This document shows, in pieces, positions 15,888-23,480 of a stretch of 32,316 nucleotides of DNA (position 1 is its first letter; each line of letters begins with the position of its first letter). Both the position numbers and the translations under genes were made by a program. The stretch is from an uncultured Oscillospiraceae bacterium (lineage in GTDB: Bacteria > Bacillota > Clostridia > Oscillospirales > Oscillospiraceae). The stretch lies in contig CAKTNS010000033.1 in the NCBI GenBank assembly GCA_934589225.1, forward strand, positions 1 through 32,316. The letters run 5' to 3'. The notes below the pieces were generated by a model, which worked only from the letters and a program-made list of their open reading frames with translations, was not told the origin of the DNA and did not search any database.

Positions 15888-16862
15888 ATGAAAGCGAAAG
15901 GTGTATTTGTCGAAGATTATATGAAGCTGGCCCTCATGGACTACGATGTTCCGGAGGTATCCCACGGAATGGTTCGGGTCAAGGCCAAGTCCTGCGGCGT
16001 GTGCTGCTGGGATTCCTGGCTGTACCGTGGCGTGAATGCCCCCGGTCCCTATCCCTATGTGATCGGACACGAAGGTGTCGGCATCGTTGAGGAAGTCGGT
16101 GAAGGCGTCACCGCCTTCAAGCCCGGCGACAAGGTGTTCTGCGCGGCCGGCGGAAACGAAATGATGTGTGAGTATTTCACCGTTCCGGAAGACTGCCTGG
16201 TAAAGCTGCCCGATGATACCGAAGATTGGGCCGGCGCGGTCATCGAACCGACCTGCTGCGTTGTAAACCTGCTGCACAAAACCGCCATCGTTCCCGGCGA
16301 CCATGTGGTCCTGGTTGGCGCGGGCTATATGGGACTTCTGACGCTGATGGGCATCATGCGTTCCACGCCCGCCGGTCGGGTCACCGTCTTTGAGCTCCGT
16401 CAGGACCGCCGCGAAATGGCGAAGGCCTATGGCCCCGCGGAGGTGCTGGACCCGGAGAGCGAAGAGGGCAAGCGGGTGATCGAGGAGATCAAGGCCAAAG
16501 GCGGCGCGGATGTCTGCATCGACTTTGGTGCCAGCGAATCCGGCTTCCTGCTGGCAGACTCCATGACCAAGGAGGCAGGCAAACTGACCATCGGCAGCTT
16601 CCACCGCGGCCCTGTGACCTTTGACGGGACCAAGTGGCACCTGGGCGGCCTGACGGTGCTGAACCTCTCCCCCATGAGCAATGCCCACTACCGTGAGATG
16701 ATCCCGAGAACCTACGAGCTGGTAAAGCGGGGGATCTACGAGCCCCAGAAGCTCATGACCCATACCGCCTACTATAAGGATATGGACGCCATGGAAAACC
16801 TCTTCCAGAGAGCTGTTGATAAGAAGGACGGCTACATGAAGGGTGCGGTCCTGTTCGATTGA
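15888..16862 (+). CDS. Zinc-dependent medium-chain dehydrogenase (sugar/polyol type)
   Basis: A 324-residue medium-chain dehydrogenase/reductase. Probable catalytic zinc ligands are C36 (KSCGVCCWD) and H61-E62 (GHEGVG). The four-Cys structural-zinc loop of classical alcohol dehydrogenases is absent: the chain runs directly from DKVFCAAGG to CEYFTVPED. The Rossmann motif is VGAGYMG, and an acidic residue after the second strand (TVFEL) favours NAD over NADP. It probably oxidises a hydroxyl of the imported sugar or polyol, or reduces a keto intermediate. Start: ATG 15888 after TTTGGAGG. It lies 58 bases after rbsC, still within the operon. Confidence 0.88.
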   Translation: MKAKGVFVEDYMKLALMDYDVPEVSHGMVRVKAKSCGVCCWDSWLYRGVNAPGPYPYVIGHEGVGIVEEVGEGVTAFKPGDKVFCAAGGNEMMCEYFTVPEDCLVKLPDDTEDWAGAVIEPTCCVVNLLHKTAIVPGDHVVLVGAGYMGLLTLMGIMRSTPAGRVTVFELRQDRREMAKAYGPAEVLDPESEEGKRVIEEIKAKGGADVCIDFGASESGFLLADSMTKEAGKLTIGSFHRGPVTFDGTKWHLGGLTVLNLSPMSNAHYREMIPRTYELVKRGIYEPQKLMTHTAYYKDMDAMENLFQRAVDKKDGYMKGAVLFD

Positions 16863-16877
16863 CCGGTAGATAAAGAT

Positions 16878-16914
16878 CAAGCAGGATGACCGCATTGCGC
16901 GGTTATCCTGCTTG
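16878..16914 (+). other. Strong intercistronic hairpin without T-run
   Basis: CAAGCAGGATGACCGC (16878-16893) pairs over its full 16 bases with GCGGTTATCCTGCTTG (16899-16914), one G-U pair, five-base loop. No T-tract follows, so read-through into the gene at 16946 is expected; it may set mRNA stability between the two parts of the operon. Confidence 0.75.
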
Positions 16915-16945
16915 GCGACATCCAAGAACAATAGGAGTGAACAAT

Positions 16946-17812
16946 ATGACAGGGTTTCCCAGAACCAATGTTGGCGGCGTATCCGTTTCCAAAATGATCA
17001 TTGGCTGCAATTGGATCACAGGCTACAGCCACCGCGGACCTGCCAGCGACCATATGATCGCCGAGGCGAATAAAAACATTGAGCACGCCACCGGAATATT
17101 TACCGCTTTTTTGAAGCACGACATTGATACGGTCTTGGGCCTTTTCGGAGAAGACAAGGGCCTGGAAAAGGCGGTCAAGCTCGCCGAGGACCGTACCGGC
17201 AAGAAAATGATCATTATGGATGAGCCCATCCTGAACATGGAAAACACGCCCATGGCACGTCATGAGGCGGAGCTGGCGATCAAGCGCTGCGCCGAGAGAG
17301 GGGCGACCTTCTGTCTGCCCCTTCATTCTTGCACGGAACAGCTTGTGAATAAGAACACCCAGACGCTGGACCGTTTGCCGGATTATCTGTCCATGATCCG
17401 GGATGCCGGGCTGATCCCCGGGCTCTCTTCTCATATGCCTGAGGTCATTCAGTATACGGATAAGAATAACTACGACGTAGAAACCTATATCCAAATCTAC
17501 AACTGCATGGGATTCCTGATGCAGGTAGAAATCGAAAGCATCGCAAAAATCATTCAAAACGCCAAAAAGCCCGTTCTGACCATCAAGCCCTGCGCGGCAG
17601 GACGTACCACACCCTTTGTGGGGCTGAATTTTGTACTCAATACCATTCGGCAGCAGGATATGGTATGTATTGGCTGCCATACCCCCGAGGAGGTCGAAGA
17701 GGATGTGGAGTATGCCCTGGCTGCTATGGAGCGCAGAGCGCCCCGGATCGCCAGCAGATGCAGCCCCCTCCAGACCGATGTGGTCAGCGGCGTCATTCAG
17801 GCTCAAAAGTAA
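16946..17812 (+). CDS. Aldo/keto-reductase-like TIM barrel, function unknown
   Basis: A 288-residue protein that reads like a divergent aldo/keto reductase: KMIIGCNWITGYSHRG at the start (AKR LGxGxW-like), GLSSHMPEVIQYTDK (AKR VSxHxPEVIE-like), VLTIKPCAAGR (AKR MKPLxGG-like) and a final IGCHTPEEVEEDVEYAL (AKR VGMxxPEEVxENV-like). The usual Asp-Tyr-Lys-His tetrad is not evident: around HDIDTVLGLF the expected Tyr is missing. A lyase, aldolase or other non-redox barrel role is therefore possible. Start: ATG 16946 after AATAGGAG. It lies downstream of the strong hairpin, still in line with the operon. The fold call is moderate and the function is open. Confidence 0.75.
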   Translation: MTGFPRTNVGGVSVSKMIIGCNWITGYSHRGPASDHMIAEANKNIEHATGIFTAFLKHDIDTVLGLFGEDKGLEKAVKLAEDRTGKKMIIMDEPILNMENTPMARHEAELAIKRCAERGATFCLPLHSCTEQLVNKNTQTLDRLPDYLSMIRDAGLIPGLSSHMPEVIQYTDKNNYDVETYIQIYNCMGFLMQVEIESIAKIIQNAKKPVLTIKPCAAGRTTPFVGLNFVLNTIRQQDMVCIGCHTPEEVEEDVEYALAAMERRAPRIASRCSPLQTDVVSGVIQAQK

Positions 17813-17836
17813 CACGGCAGGAGGTATGGACCCTTT

Positions 17837-18493
17837 ATGCGAATATCCCTGAAGGATCGCCCTGTGTTCCTGAAAATCCTGATGACACTGGCGGCGAATT
17901 TGGTGATCGGTTTTGCCATGGGACTGATGCACACCATGAATGTGGGAGCGGACCCCATCACTGTGCTGATTGGCGGCCTGGCCCGGTTCTGTTCTATCTC
18001 AGAAGGAACGGCGGCAACGATTTTGAATGGGTGCTTTTTCCTGTTCGTATTCCTGTTGAACCGGGATGACATTCGGATCGCCACGGTCATTTCCATCTTC
18101 ACCCTGGGCACCTTTATGGATCTGGCCCTGTTTTGTATTCATAAATGCATTCCGCAGGATCTTTCCTACTGGGTCCGGGTGGCGATTTCCGCCGTTTCCT
18201 CCGCTGCCATGGGGGCATCCATCGGCTTTTACCTGTTTCTCCAAATAGGCGCTTCCCCTACGGACGGCGTCATGAGATGGGTCCATAAAGCCTTCCGGCT
18301 CCCCTATAGATACTGTACCTGGAGCTTTTACGGTGTCGCCATGATCGTCGGCTATCTGCTGGGAGGCAAGGTCGGGATCGGCACGATCCTTTCCCTGTAT
18401 TTTGTCGGCAAAAGCTGCGATGCCATGAACGCGCTGCTGACCGGAATCGACAAGCCCAAATCGAAGCCGATACCCACGGCGGTCCCAAAATAA
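17837..18493 (+). CDS. YczE/YitT-like integral membrane protein
   Basis: A 218-residue membrane protein with about five to six helices. Two internally similar loops, MNVGADPITVLIGGLA (residues 34-49) and QIGASPTDGVM (roughly 136-146), match the repeated G-x-x-P-x-x-x pattern of YczE/YitT-family proteins, whose function is poorly known. The AGGAGG is 12 bases upstream of ATG 17837, longer than usual. It is the last gene before a terminator. In this operon it could be an exporter or second permease for an intermediate, but that is only inference. Confidence 0.78.
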   Translation: MRISLKDRPVFLKILMTLAANLVIGFAMGLMHTMNVGADPITVLIGGLARFCSISEGTAATILNGCFFLFVFLLNRDDIRIATVISIFTLGTFMDLALFCIHKCIPQDLSYWVRVAISAVSSAAMGASIGFYLFLQIGASPTDGVMRWVHKAFRLPYRYCTWSFYGVAMIVGYLLGGKVGIGTILSLYFVGKSCDAMNALLTGIDKPKSKPIPTAVPK

Positions 18494-18516
18494 CGAAAAG
18501 GCCCTGAACGCAGATG

Positions 18517-18543
18517 CCCCGGAGGAAATCTCCGGGGTTTTTG
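18517..18543 (+). terminator. Intrinsic terminator of the ribose-type operon
   Basis: CCCCGGAG / CTCCGGGG with a five-base loop, followed by TTTTT. Confidence 0.9.
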
Positions 18544-18550
18544 AATAATG

Positions 18551-18583
18551 CCCCCCGACAGTCTTCGTGGGGCTGCCGGGGGG
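18551..18583 (-). terminator. Probable terminator of the hydratase operon
   Basis: CCCCCCG and CAG pair with CTG and CGGGGGG. On the minus strand it follows the hydratase stop by about 25 bases; the tail is only mildly T-rich, so termination efficiency is uncertain. Confidence 0.5.
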
Positions 18584-18607
18584 TAGAAAGGAATGGGAAC
18601 GAGCTTA

Positions 18608-20875
18608 TTAATGGCCGCGGTAGTAGTTGATGAGGCAGCCGTCGGCGATGATCTGGCGTTCGGGCTCGGTCAGATAGCCGGTGGAGACGGCGAACTTGGT
18701 GACGGTACCGTCGGGCTTTACAGCGTAAGCATCAAAGGAAGCGTCATTTGCCAGAACATGGGCGCGGACGTTAGGAACAAAGATGTAATCGCCCAGGTCG
18801 AACACCTCGGGGTTCTCCACCAGAAAGGGTGTCATGCCCCAGTTGATGCAGTTGGAGCGATAGCGCTTGGTGGCGTAGGCCTTGGCGAAGTTGGCGGAAG
18901 CGCCCATGACACGCTGGCAGGAGGCGGCCTGCTCCCGGGCGGAGCCGTCGCCGGGCATGTTGGCAAAAATCGTGGAGCCCAGGTCGGTGTTCTCGGGGGC
19001 TACGGTCAGGCCGGCCTTTCGCAGGGCGGCGTAGACGGCCTGCACTTCCTCTGTCAGGCCCTTTCCTGCCCGGCGGTCCCGCTCCATCTGCCGCATTTCC
19101 TTGCTGCGGGAAACGTACTGGGGATCCCGGCGGGACAGGGCAAATTCAGACAGGCGCTCGGGGTTGGAGCGGTAGGAAGAGGTCTCGCCGGAGGGGATCA
19201 GCTCGTCAGTGGTGGTGACGGGGTCGGTGATATAGGAGCAGACCTTCACCAGCAAGTCCTCGGTCAGGGCGGGCATTTCGGGCCAGTCCTTGATATTGGG
19301 GCCGAATTTCAGCTCGTGGTCGGGTTCGGGCTTGGTCCAGCCGTTGTAGACCCGCTTCTCATAGATGCCGCCGTCATAGTGATACTCGGGGGAGGTGTAC
19401 TCCACATCCAGGTCGGTGGCAGCGGTGAGTCTGCCGCCGTTGGCGGCGGTGGCGGCGATGGAGCGGGCGTCCATCAGAGCAACGGCACTCATCTGGCCCT
19501 CGCCGGGCTTGGAGCCTTCCCGGTTGGGGAAGTTCCGGGTGGTATGCCGGATGGAGAACTCGCCGTTGGCGGGGGTGTCTCCCGCGCCGAAGCAGGGACC
19601 GCAGAAGCATTCCCGGAGGATGGCACCGGCGGAAATCAGGTCATGGGCCCGGCCATTGCGCATCAGCTCCGCAAGAGCGGGCATGGAGCCGGGGTAAATG
19701 CTCAGGGAGAAGGCCCCGTTTCCGCAGCTGCGGCCTCTTAAAATATCCGCGGCGGCGCAGATGTTGTCAAAGGTGCCGCCGGCGCAGCCGGCGATCTCTC
19801 CCTGCTCCACCCAGACGGCCCCGTCGTGGAGCTTGGAGACGATGTCCATCCTGGCGCCCTTGATCTGCTTGTTGGCATTGTCCTGAATCAGGTGCAGGAT
19901 GTCTTCGGCGTTCTCCTGGAGCTCATGGATGGTGTAGGTATTGCTGGGGTGCATGGGCATGGCAATGGTGGACTCGACGGTAGAAAGGTCAATGTACACG
20001 CAGCCGTCGTAGTAGGCCACGTCGGCGGGGCGCATTTCCTTGTAAGCCTCGGGTCTGCCGTGGATCGTGAAGTAATTCTTCGTCTTCTCGTCGGTGACCC
20101 AGATGGAGGACCAGCAGGTGGTCTCGGTGGTCATGACATCAATGGCGTTCCGGTACTCTATGGGGAGGTTCGCAATGCCGGGGCCAACAAACTCCATGAC
20201 CTTGTTCTTCACATAGCCGTTTTTGTAAACAGCGCCGCAGATGCTCAGGGCCACGTCATGGGGGCCCACACCGGGCCTGGGGCTGCCCGTCAGATAAATG
20301 GCGATGACACCGGGCCGGGCAAAGTCGTAGGTCCGGCCTACCAGCTGCTTGGCCAGCTCGCCGCCGCCTTCACCGATGGCCATGGTGCCCAGAGCGCCGT
20401 AGCGGGTGTGGGAGTCGGAGCCCAGGATCATCCGGCCGCAGCCGGACATGGTCTCCCGGTTATAGGAGTGGATATTCGCCATGTTGGTGGGCACATAGAT
20501 GCCGCCGTATTTGTGGGCAGCGGAGAGGGCAAACTTGTGGTCGTCCTCATTGATGGTGCCTCCTACGGCGCAGAGGGAATTGTGGCAGTTGGTCAGCACA
20601 TAGGGCAAAGGAAACGCGGTCATGCCGGAGGCCCGGGCGGTCTGGATGATGCCCACATAGGTGATGTCATGGGAGGTCATGGAGTCAAACTTCAGCTTCA
20701 GGTTCTCCATATCCCCGCTGTGGTTGTGGGCTTTCAGGATGCCGTAGGCCATGGTGCCCTTCTGGGCCTCTTCCTTCGCGGAGGCCTTGCCGGTCTTGGC
20801 GGCCACCTCGGCGGGATCGGTGACCACATCGGTGCCATTTACCAGGTATACGCCGGTTTCATAGAGACGAATCAT
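18608..20875 (-). CDS. Aconitase-superfamily hydratase, YbhJ type
   Basis: A 755-residue aconitase-superfamily protein, similar in length and design to the uncharacterised YbhJ hydratase of E. coli. The three [4Fe-4S] ligands appear intact: C364 (EIAGCAGGTF) and C425/C428 (CFCGPC), with spacing close to classical aconitase. Substrate-site and swivel features are ILGSDSHTRYGALG, TPANGEFSIRHTTRNFPNREG and the late KRYRSNCINWG. It should dehydrate/hydrate a hydroxy-acid; whether that is citrate/isocitrate or another tricarboxylate is unknown. AGGAGG precedes ATG 20875. It lies 42 bases downstream of a citrate-type transporter, so an imported acid is the likely substrate. Confidence 0.85.
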   Translation of the reverse strand: MIRLYETGVYLVNGTDVVTDPAEVAAKTGKASAKEEAQKGTMAYGILKAHNHSGDMENLKLKFDSMTSHDITYVGIIQTARASGMTAFPLPYVLTNCHNSLCAVGGTINEDDHKFALSAAHKYGGIYVPTNMANIHSYNRETMSGCGRMILGSDSHTRYGALGTMAIGEGGGELAKQLVGRTYDFARPGVIAIYLTGSPRPGVGPHDVALSICGAVYKNGYVKNKVMEFVGPGIANLPIEYRNAIDVMTTETTCWSSIWVTDEKTKNYFTIHGRPEAYKEMRPADVAYYDGCVYIDLSTVESTIAMPMHPSNTYTIHELQENAEDILHLIQDNANKQIKGARMDIVSKLHDGAVWVEQGEIAGCAGGTFDNICAAADILRGRSCGNGAFSLSIYPGSMPALAELMRNGRAHDLISAGAILRECFCGPCFGAGDTPANGEFSIRHTTRNFPNREGSKPGEGQMSAVALMDARSIAATAANGGRLTAATDLDVEYTSPEYHYDGGIYEKRVYNGWTKPEPDHELKFGPNIKDWPEMPALTEDLLVKVCSYITDPVTTTDELIPSGETSSYRSNPERLSEFALSRRDPQYVSRSKEMRQMERDRRAGKGLTEEVQAVYAALRKAGLTVAPENTDLGSTIFANMPGDGSAREQAASCQRVMGASANFAKAYATKRYRSNCINWGMTPFLVENPEVFDLGDYIFVPNVRAHVLANDASFDAYAVKPDGTVTKFAVSTGYLTEPERQIIADGCLINYYRGH

Positions 20876-20917
20876 AATAAAATTCCTCCTATTCGAGTAG
20901 TTGGTGCGTTTATTTTA

Positions 20918-22216
20918 TCAGACAGGGACAACGCCGATAATCACAGCAATGATGACCATGATAACGCTGACTGCCCAGTAGATGGGAATGCTGAACTTCA
21001 TGTGATCCTTCAGCTCGGTGTTGGTCAGGCCGATAGCCAGGAAGGTGGCGGGAACCAAGGGAGAGACCATCAGAGCCAGGTTCTTGCCGATGATCATGGT
21101 AACTGCGGTGCTCAAAGGAGCGATGCCGTAGGTGGTGCCCACTTCGATAACCAGGGGCATAATGCCGTAGAAGTAGGCGTCGGTGCCGATGCACAGGCCC
21201 AGAGGCAGTGCCAGGATGCCGAAGATGATGTGCAGGTACTTGCCCAGGAAGCCGGGGATGATGCCGATGATGACGTTGGCCATAGCGGTGAGCATTTCGG
21301 TACCGTTGAAGATACCGACCATGGCACCGGCGGCGAACAGGGTAGCGGAGATAATCAGGGCAGCGGGAGCGTGCTTCTTAATGAGCTTGTCCTGCAGCTT
21401 CAGGTCGGGGTAGTTGATGGCCAGAGCCAGAGCAAGGGCAATCATAAAGGCAACATAGCTGGTGACGATGCCGGAGGACAGAACAGCCAGCAGAGCAATG
21501 GTCAGCAGCAGGTTGACAATCAGCAGCTTGGGACGGCGCAGAGCGGCCTCTTCTTCCGCAGCCTTCTCGTCCAGAGCAATCTCTTCGCCCTTGCCCTGAC
21601 CGGCACCGTGCTTCTTGGCGTACATGCCCAGCAGAACGCCTACGCCGATGTTGGCAACCAGACCCATAACCTGCACGGGAATCAGGATGTGCCACAGCTC
21701 GTTGGCATCCATCTCAATGACCGTAGCGGCACGGGCCACAGGGCCGCCCCAGGGCAGCAGGTTCATAACGCCCATGCAGGCGCCGGTGATGCACAGCAGA
21801 ATCTTGGGGTCGATCTTCATCTTCTTGTACACGGGGTACAGAGCGGGGATGGTGATCAGAACGGTGGTGGCGGTGGTGCCGTCCAGGTGAGCGATGGTGG
21901 CGATGATGGCGGTAGACACGGTAACAGCGATAACGTTGTCACCGGCCAGCTTCACCAGCTTCTTCACGATGACATCGAACATGCCGGTGTCGGACATAAC
22001 GCCGAAGTAGATAACGGAGAAGATAAACAGGATGCCGTTGGTAGTGGTCGTCTTTACGCCGTCCTTAATGAAGTCGGCAATCTGAACGGGGGTGAAGCCC
22101 AGCAGCAGAGCCGCAAGGGCGGGAACCAGGGTCAAAACCACGATGGGGGACATTTTGCCCTTGAGCAGCAATACAACGATTGCTACGATCATGACAAAGC
22201 CGATAAATGCAACCAT
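20918..22216 (-). CDS. CitMHS-family citrate transporter
   Basis: A 432-residue secondary transporter with about twelve helices. The stretches HLDGTTATTVLITIPALYPVY (split around residue 150) and CITGACMGVMNLLPWGGPVAR (next helix pair) are typical of CitMHS proteins, which import citrate as a metal complex in symport with protons. A charged loop near residues 200-235 separates the two halves. AGGAGG precedes ATG 22216. It is the first gene of a two-gene operon with the hydratase, under a promoter at 22382-22410 and a LysR-type box. The substrate could be citrate or a related tricarboxylate. Confidence 0.9.
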   Translation of the reverse strand: MVAFIGFVMIVAIVVLLLKGKMSPIVVLTLVPALAALLLGFTPVQIADFIKDGVKTTTTNGILFIFSVIYFGVMSDTGMFDVIVKKLVKLAGDNVIAVTVSTAIIATIAHLDGTTATTVLITIPALYPVYKKMKIDPKILLCITGACMGVMNLLPWGGPVARAATVIEMDANELWHILIPVQVMGLVANIGVGVLLGMYAKKHGAGQGKGEEIALDEKAAEEEAALRRPKLLIVNLLLTIALLAVLSSGIVTSYVAFMIALALALAINYPDLKLQDKLIKKHAPAALIISATLFAAGAMVGIFNGTEMLTAMANVIIGIIPGFLGKYLHIIFGILALPLGLCIGTDAYFYGIMPLVIEVGTTYGIAPLSTAVTMIIGKNLALMVSPLVPATFLAIGLTNTELKDHMKFSIPIYWAVSVIMVIIAVIIGVVPV

Positions 22217-22381
22217 GAATGGAAACCTCCTAATTTTCTATTTCTTTCGGTTTGTGGGTATTGGGGACGCGGGGGAATACCTCCTTCCTTCCGCATAGGA
22301 CATATCGCATTTTGGGATATCTCCATGCAGAAAAATCTGGAAATCATTTTTAATCCCACATGATTCCCTGACAACACCCAT

Positions 22382-22410
22382 ATTCTATAAAGGTTTCCTG
22401 TATTTCGCAA
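22382..22410 (-). promoter_or_regulatory. Promoter of the transporter-hydratase operon
   Basis: On the minus strand TTGCGA (22405-22410), a 17-base spacer and TAGAAT (22382-22387). Transcription would start near 22375. The weak -35 fits a promoter that needs an activator. Confidence 0.6.
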
Positions 22411-22418
22411 CGAACAAT

Positions 22419-22450
22419 CCGATATAGTGGATATCGGTTTAACCGATATC
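22419..22450. promoter_or_regulatory. Candidate LysR-type regulator binding site
   Basis: A perfect palindrome with ten-base arms GATATCGGTT (22430-22439) and AACCGATATC (22441-22450) around one T. It contains ATC-N9-GAT, the LysR T-N11-A form, and its centre is about 65 bases upstream of the predicted transcription start. A third half-site CCGATAT at 22419-22425 lies between it and the -35. Confidence 0.6.
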
Positions 22451-22472
22451 ATGCTGCATGTTGCACAAAAGC

Positions 22473-22511
22473 AATGCCGGGAACTGTACATCTTGCACAG
22501 TTCTCGGCATT
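22473..22511 (-). terminator. Terminator after the metal-dependent hydrolase gene
   Basis: A 15-base-pair stem (AATGCCGGGAACTGT with ACAGTTCTCGGCATT, one wobble) with a nine-base loop. On the minus strand it is followed by GCTTTTGTG and lies just after the stop at 22529. Confidence 0.65.
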
Positions 22512-22528
22512 GGGAGAAATTTCAAAAA

Positions 22529-23392
22529 CTACAGCCCCAGCAAGCTGCGTGGAAGCGTCCTGCTCATATACCACAGCTGCTCCTGCGATACGCCGTGGCT
22601 CAGCAGGTAGCCTAAGTATTCCCGCTCCATTTCCGGCCAGGGGAGATTTTCCGCCTGTCCGCCATCGGTGCTGATTAGGATGTTCTGGCTGCCAATGGTT
22701 CGAATGGCTTCCAGATTGCCCGGCAGATTGCTCAGGTAACCATGGCCCGGGCCTACCCCCTTGTTCTGGGCAAAGCACCGCTCCAGCACCACATCATAAG
22801 TGCGCACCAGCTGGCATTGTTCCTCCAGGGAAAGGCCAACCAGCCACCATTCCGGGTGCGTGACCACAATCTTTCTCAGCCCCATTTCCCGGGCGGCTTT
22901 TACAACGATTTGGATTTCCTCGCCGGACAGATGGCCGGTTGCTAAGACGGCATCATGTTGGCGGATAAGCTCCATGACTTCTCCGAGGGCCGGAAGGATT
23001 CTTCCGTTTCCTATTACTCTGACTGCTTTGTCTATGGGCTTTCCCACCCGTTTCAGGTGGTTTTCGGCAGAAGCGGTGGGCAGCCACACCACCCGGGCAC
23101 CCAGCGTCAGCGCATTGGAAACTGCCTCGGGATTCAGGCCCCCAACACCCCGGTTCAGGGTAATGGAGCCCACCGCTTGAAAGGAACTTCCCGGATATGT
23201 TTCCTGACAGAACCGATTTGCCAGATAGGCCCGGGCCGAAGTGTCTCCCAGGTGGGATTTCAGAACAATGGCGCTGGCGCCAGCCTCCGCTGCTGTACTG
23301 CACAGGGTCAGATCATCGTACCGCCGGGGCCGAAGATCCGGGCCGCTGTGCATGTGCATATCGATGATGCCGTCTAAAGATAGCTGCTCCAT
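22529..23392 (-). CDS. Amidohydrolase-like metal-dependent hydrolase (DUF6282-like)
   Basis: A 287-residue TIM-barrel hydrolase. Likely metal ligands are D11-x-H13-x-H15 (IIDMHMHSGPD), K45 and H47 (VLKSHLGDT), H154 (ATGHLSGEE), H179 (VTHPEWW) and D243 (ISTDGGQ), the amidohydrolase/phosphotriesterase pattern. It resembles the DUF6282 group, whose reactions are uncharacterised; a lactone or cyclic-ester hydrolase role would suit a tricarboxylate locus but is inference. AGGAGG precedes ATG 23392. It diverges from the LysR gene across 88 bases with overlapping promoters, so the regulator probably controls it. Confidence 0.8.
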   Translation of the reverse strand: MEQLSLDGIIDMHMHSGPDLRPRRYDDLTLCSTAAEAGASAIVLKSHLGDTSARAYLANRFCQETYPGSSFQAVGSITLNRGVGGLNPEAVSNALTLGARVVWLPTASAENHLKRVGKPIDKAVRVIGNGRILPALGEVMELIRQHDAVLATGHLSGEEIQIVVKAAREMGLRKIVVTHPEWWLVGLSLEEQCQLVRTYDVVLERCFAQNKGVGPGHGYLSNLPGNLEAIRTIGSQNILISTDGGQAENLPWPEMEREYLGYLLSHGVSQEQLWYMSRTLPRSLLGL

Positions 23393-23414
23393 CCGTTTCT
23401 GCCTCCTTGTATTC

Positions 23415-23443
23415 TTGCATTTTCGGCATGGTCATTATATAAT
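23415..23443 (+). promoter_or_regulatory. Promoter of the LysR-type regulator gene
   Basis: TTGCAT (23415-23420), a 17-base spacer and a consensus TATAAT (23438-23443), 38 bases upstream of the ATG. Confidence 0.75.
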
Positions 23444-23462
23444 AAATCTATTATTGGCGCAA
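23434..23462 (-). promoter_or_regulatory. Promoter of the hydrolase gene, overlapping the divergent one
   Basis: On the minus strand TTGCGC (23457-23462), a 17-base spacer and TATAAT (23434-23439). Its -10 shares bases with the plus-strand -10. ATAATA-AATC-TATTAT (23439-23454) is an inverted repeat covering both, a possible LysR site. Confidence 0.55.
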
Positions 23463-23480
23463 GATGTCCGGAGGTGCAAT

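Larger units (their letters stand above)
22217..22528. other. Regulatory gap upstream of the citrate-transporter operon
   Basis: No gene is present. It holds a leader of about 160 bases, the promoter at 22382-22410, a set of CCGATAT half-sites at 22419-22450 and a terminator hairpin at 22473-22511 for the gene to its right. Confidence 0.75.

Noticed and set aside
18593..19741. 382-residue plus-strand open frame
   Set aside because: Antisense shadow of the hydratase; repetitive Gly/Ala/Val composition and no family motif.
19826..22363. 845-residue open frame on the plus strand
   Set aside because: It lies antisense to the transporter and hydratase, which have clear motifs and ribosome sites. 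Its Gly/His/Asp/Val-rich translation is typical of antisense frames in GC-rich genes.
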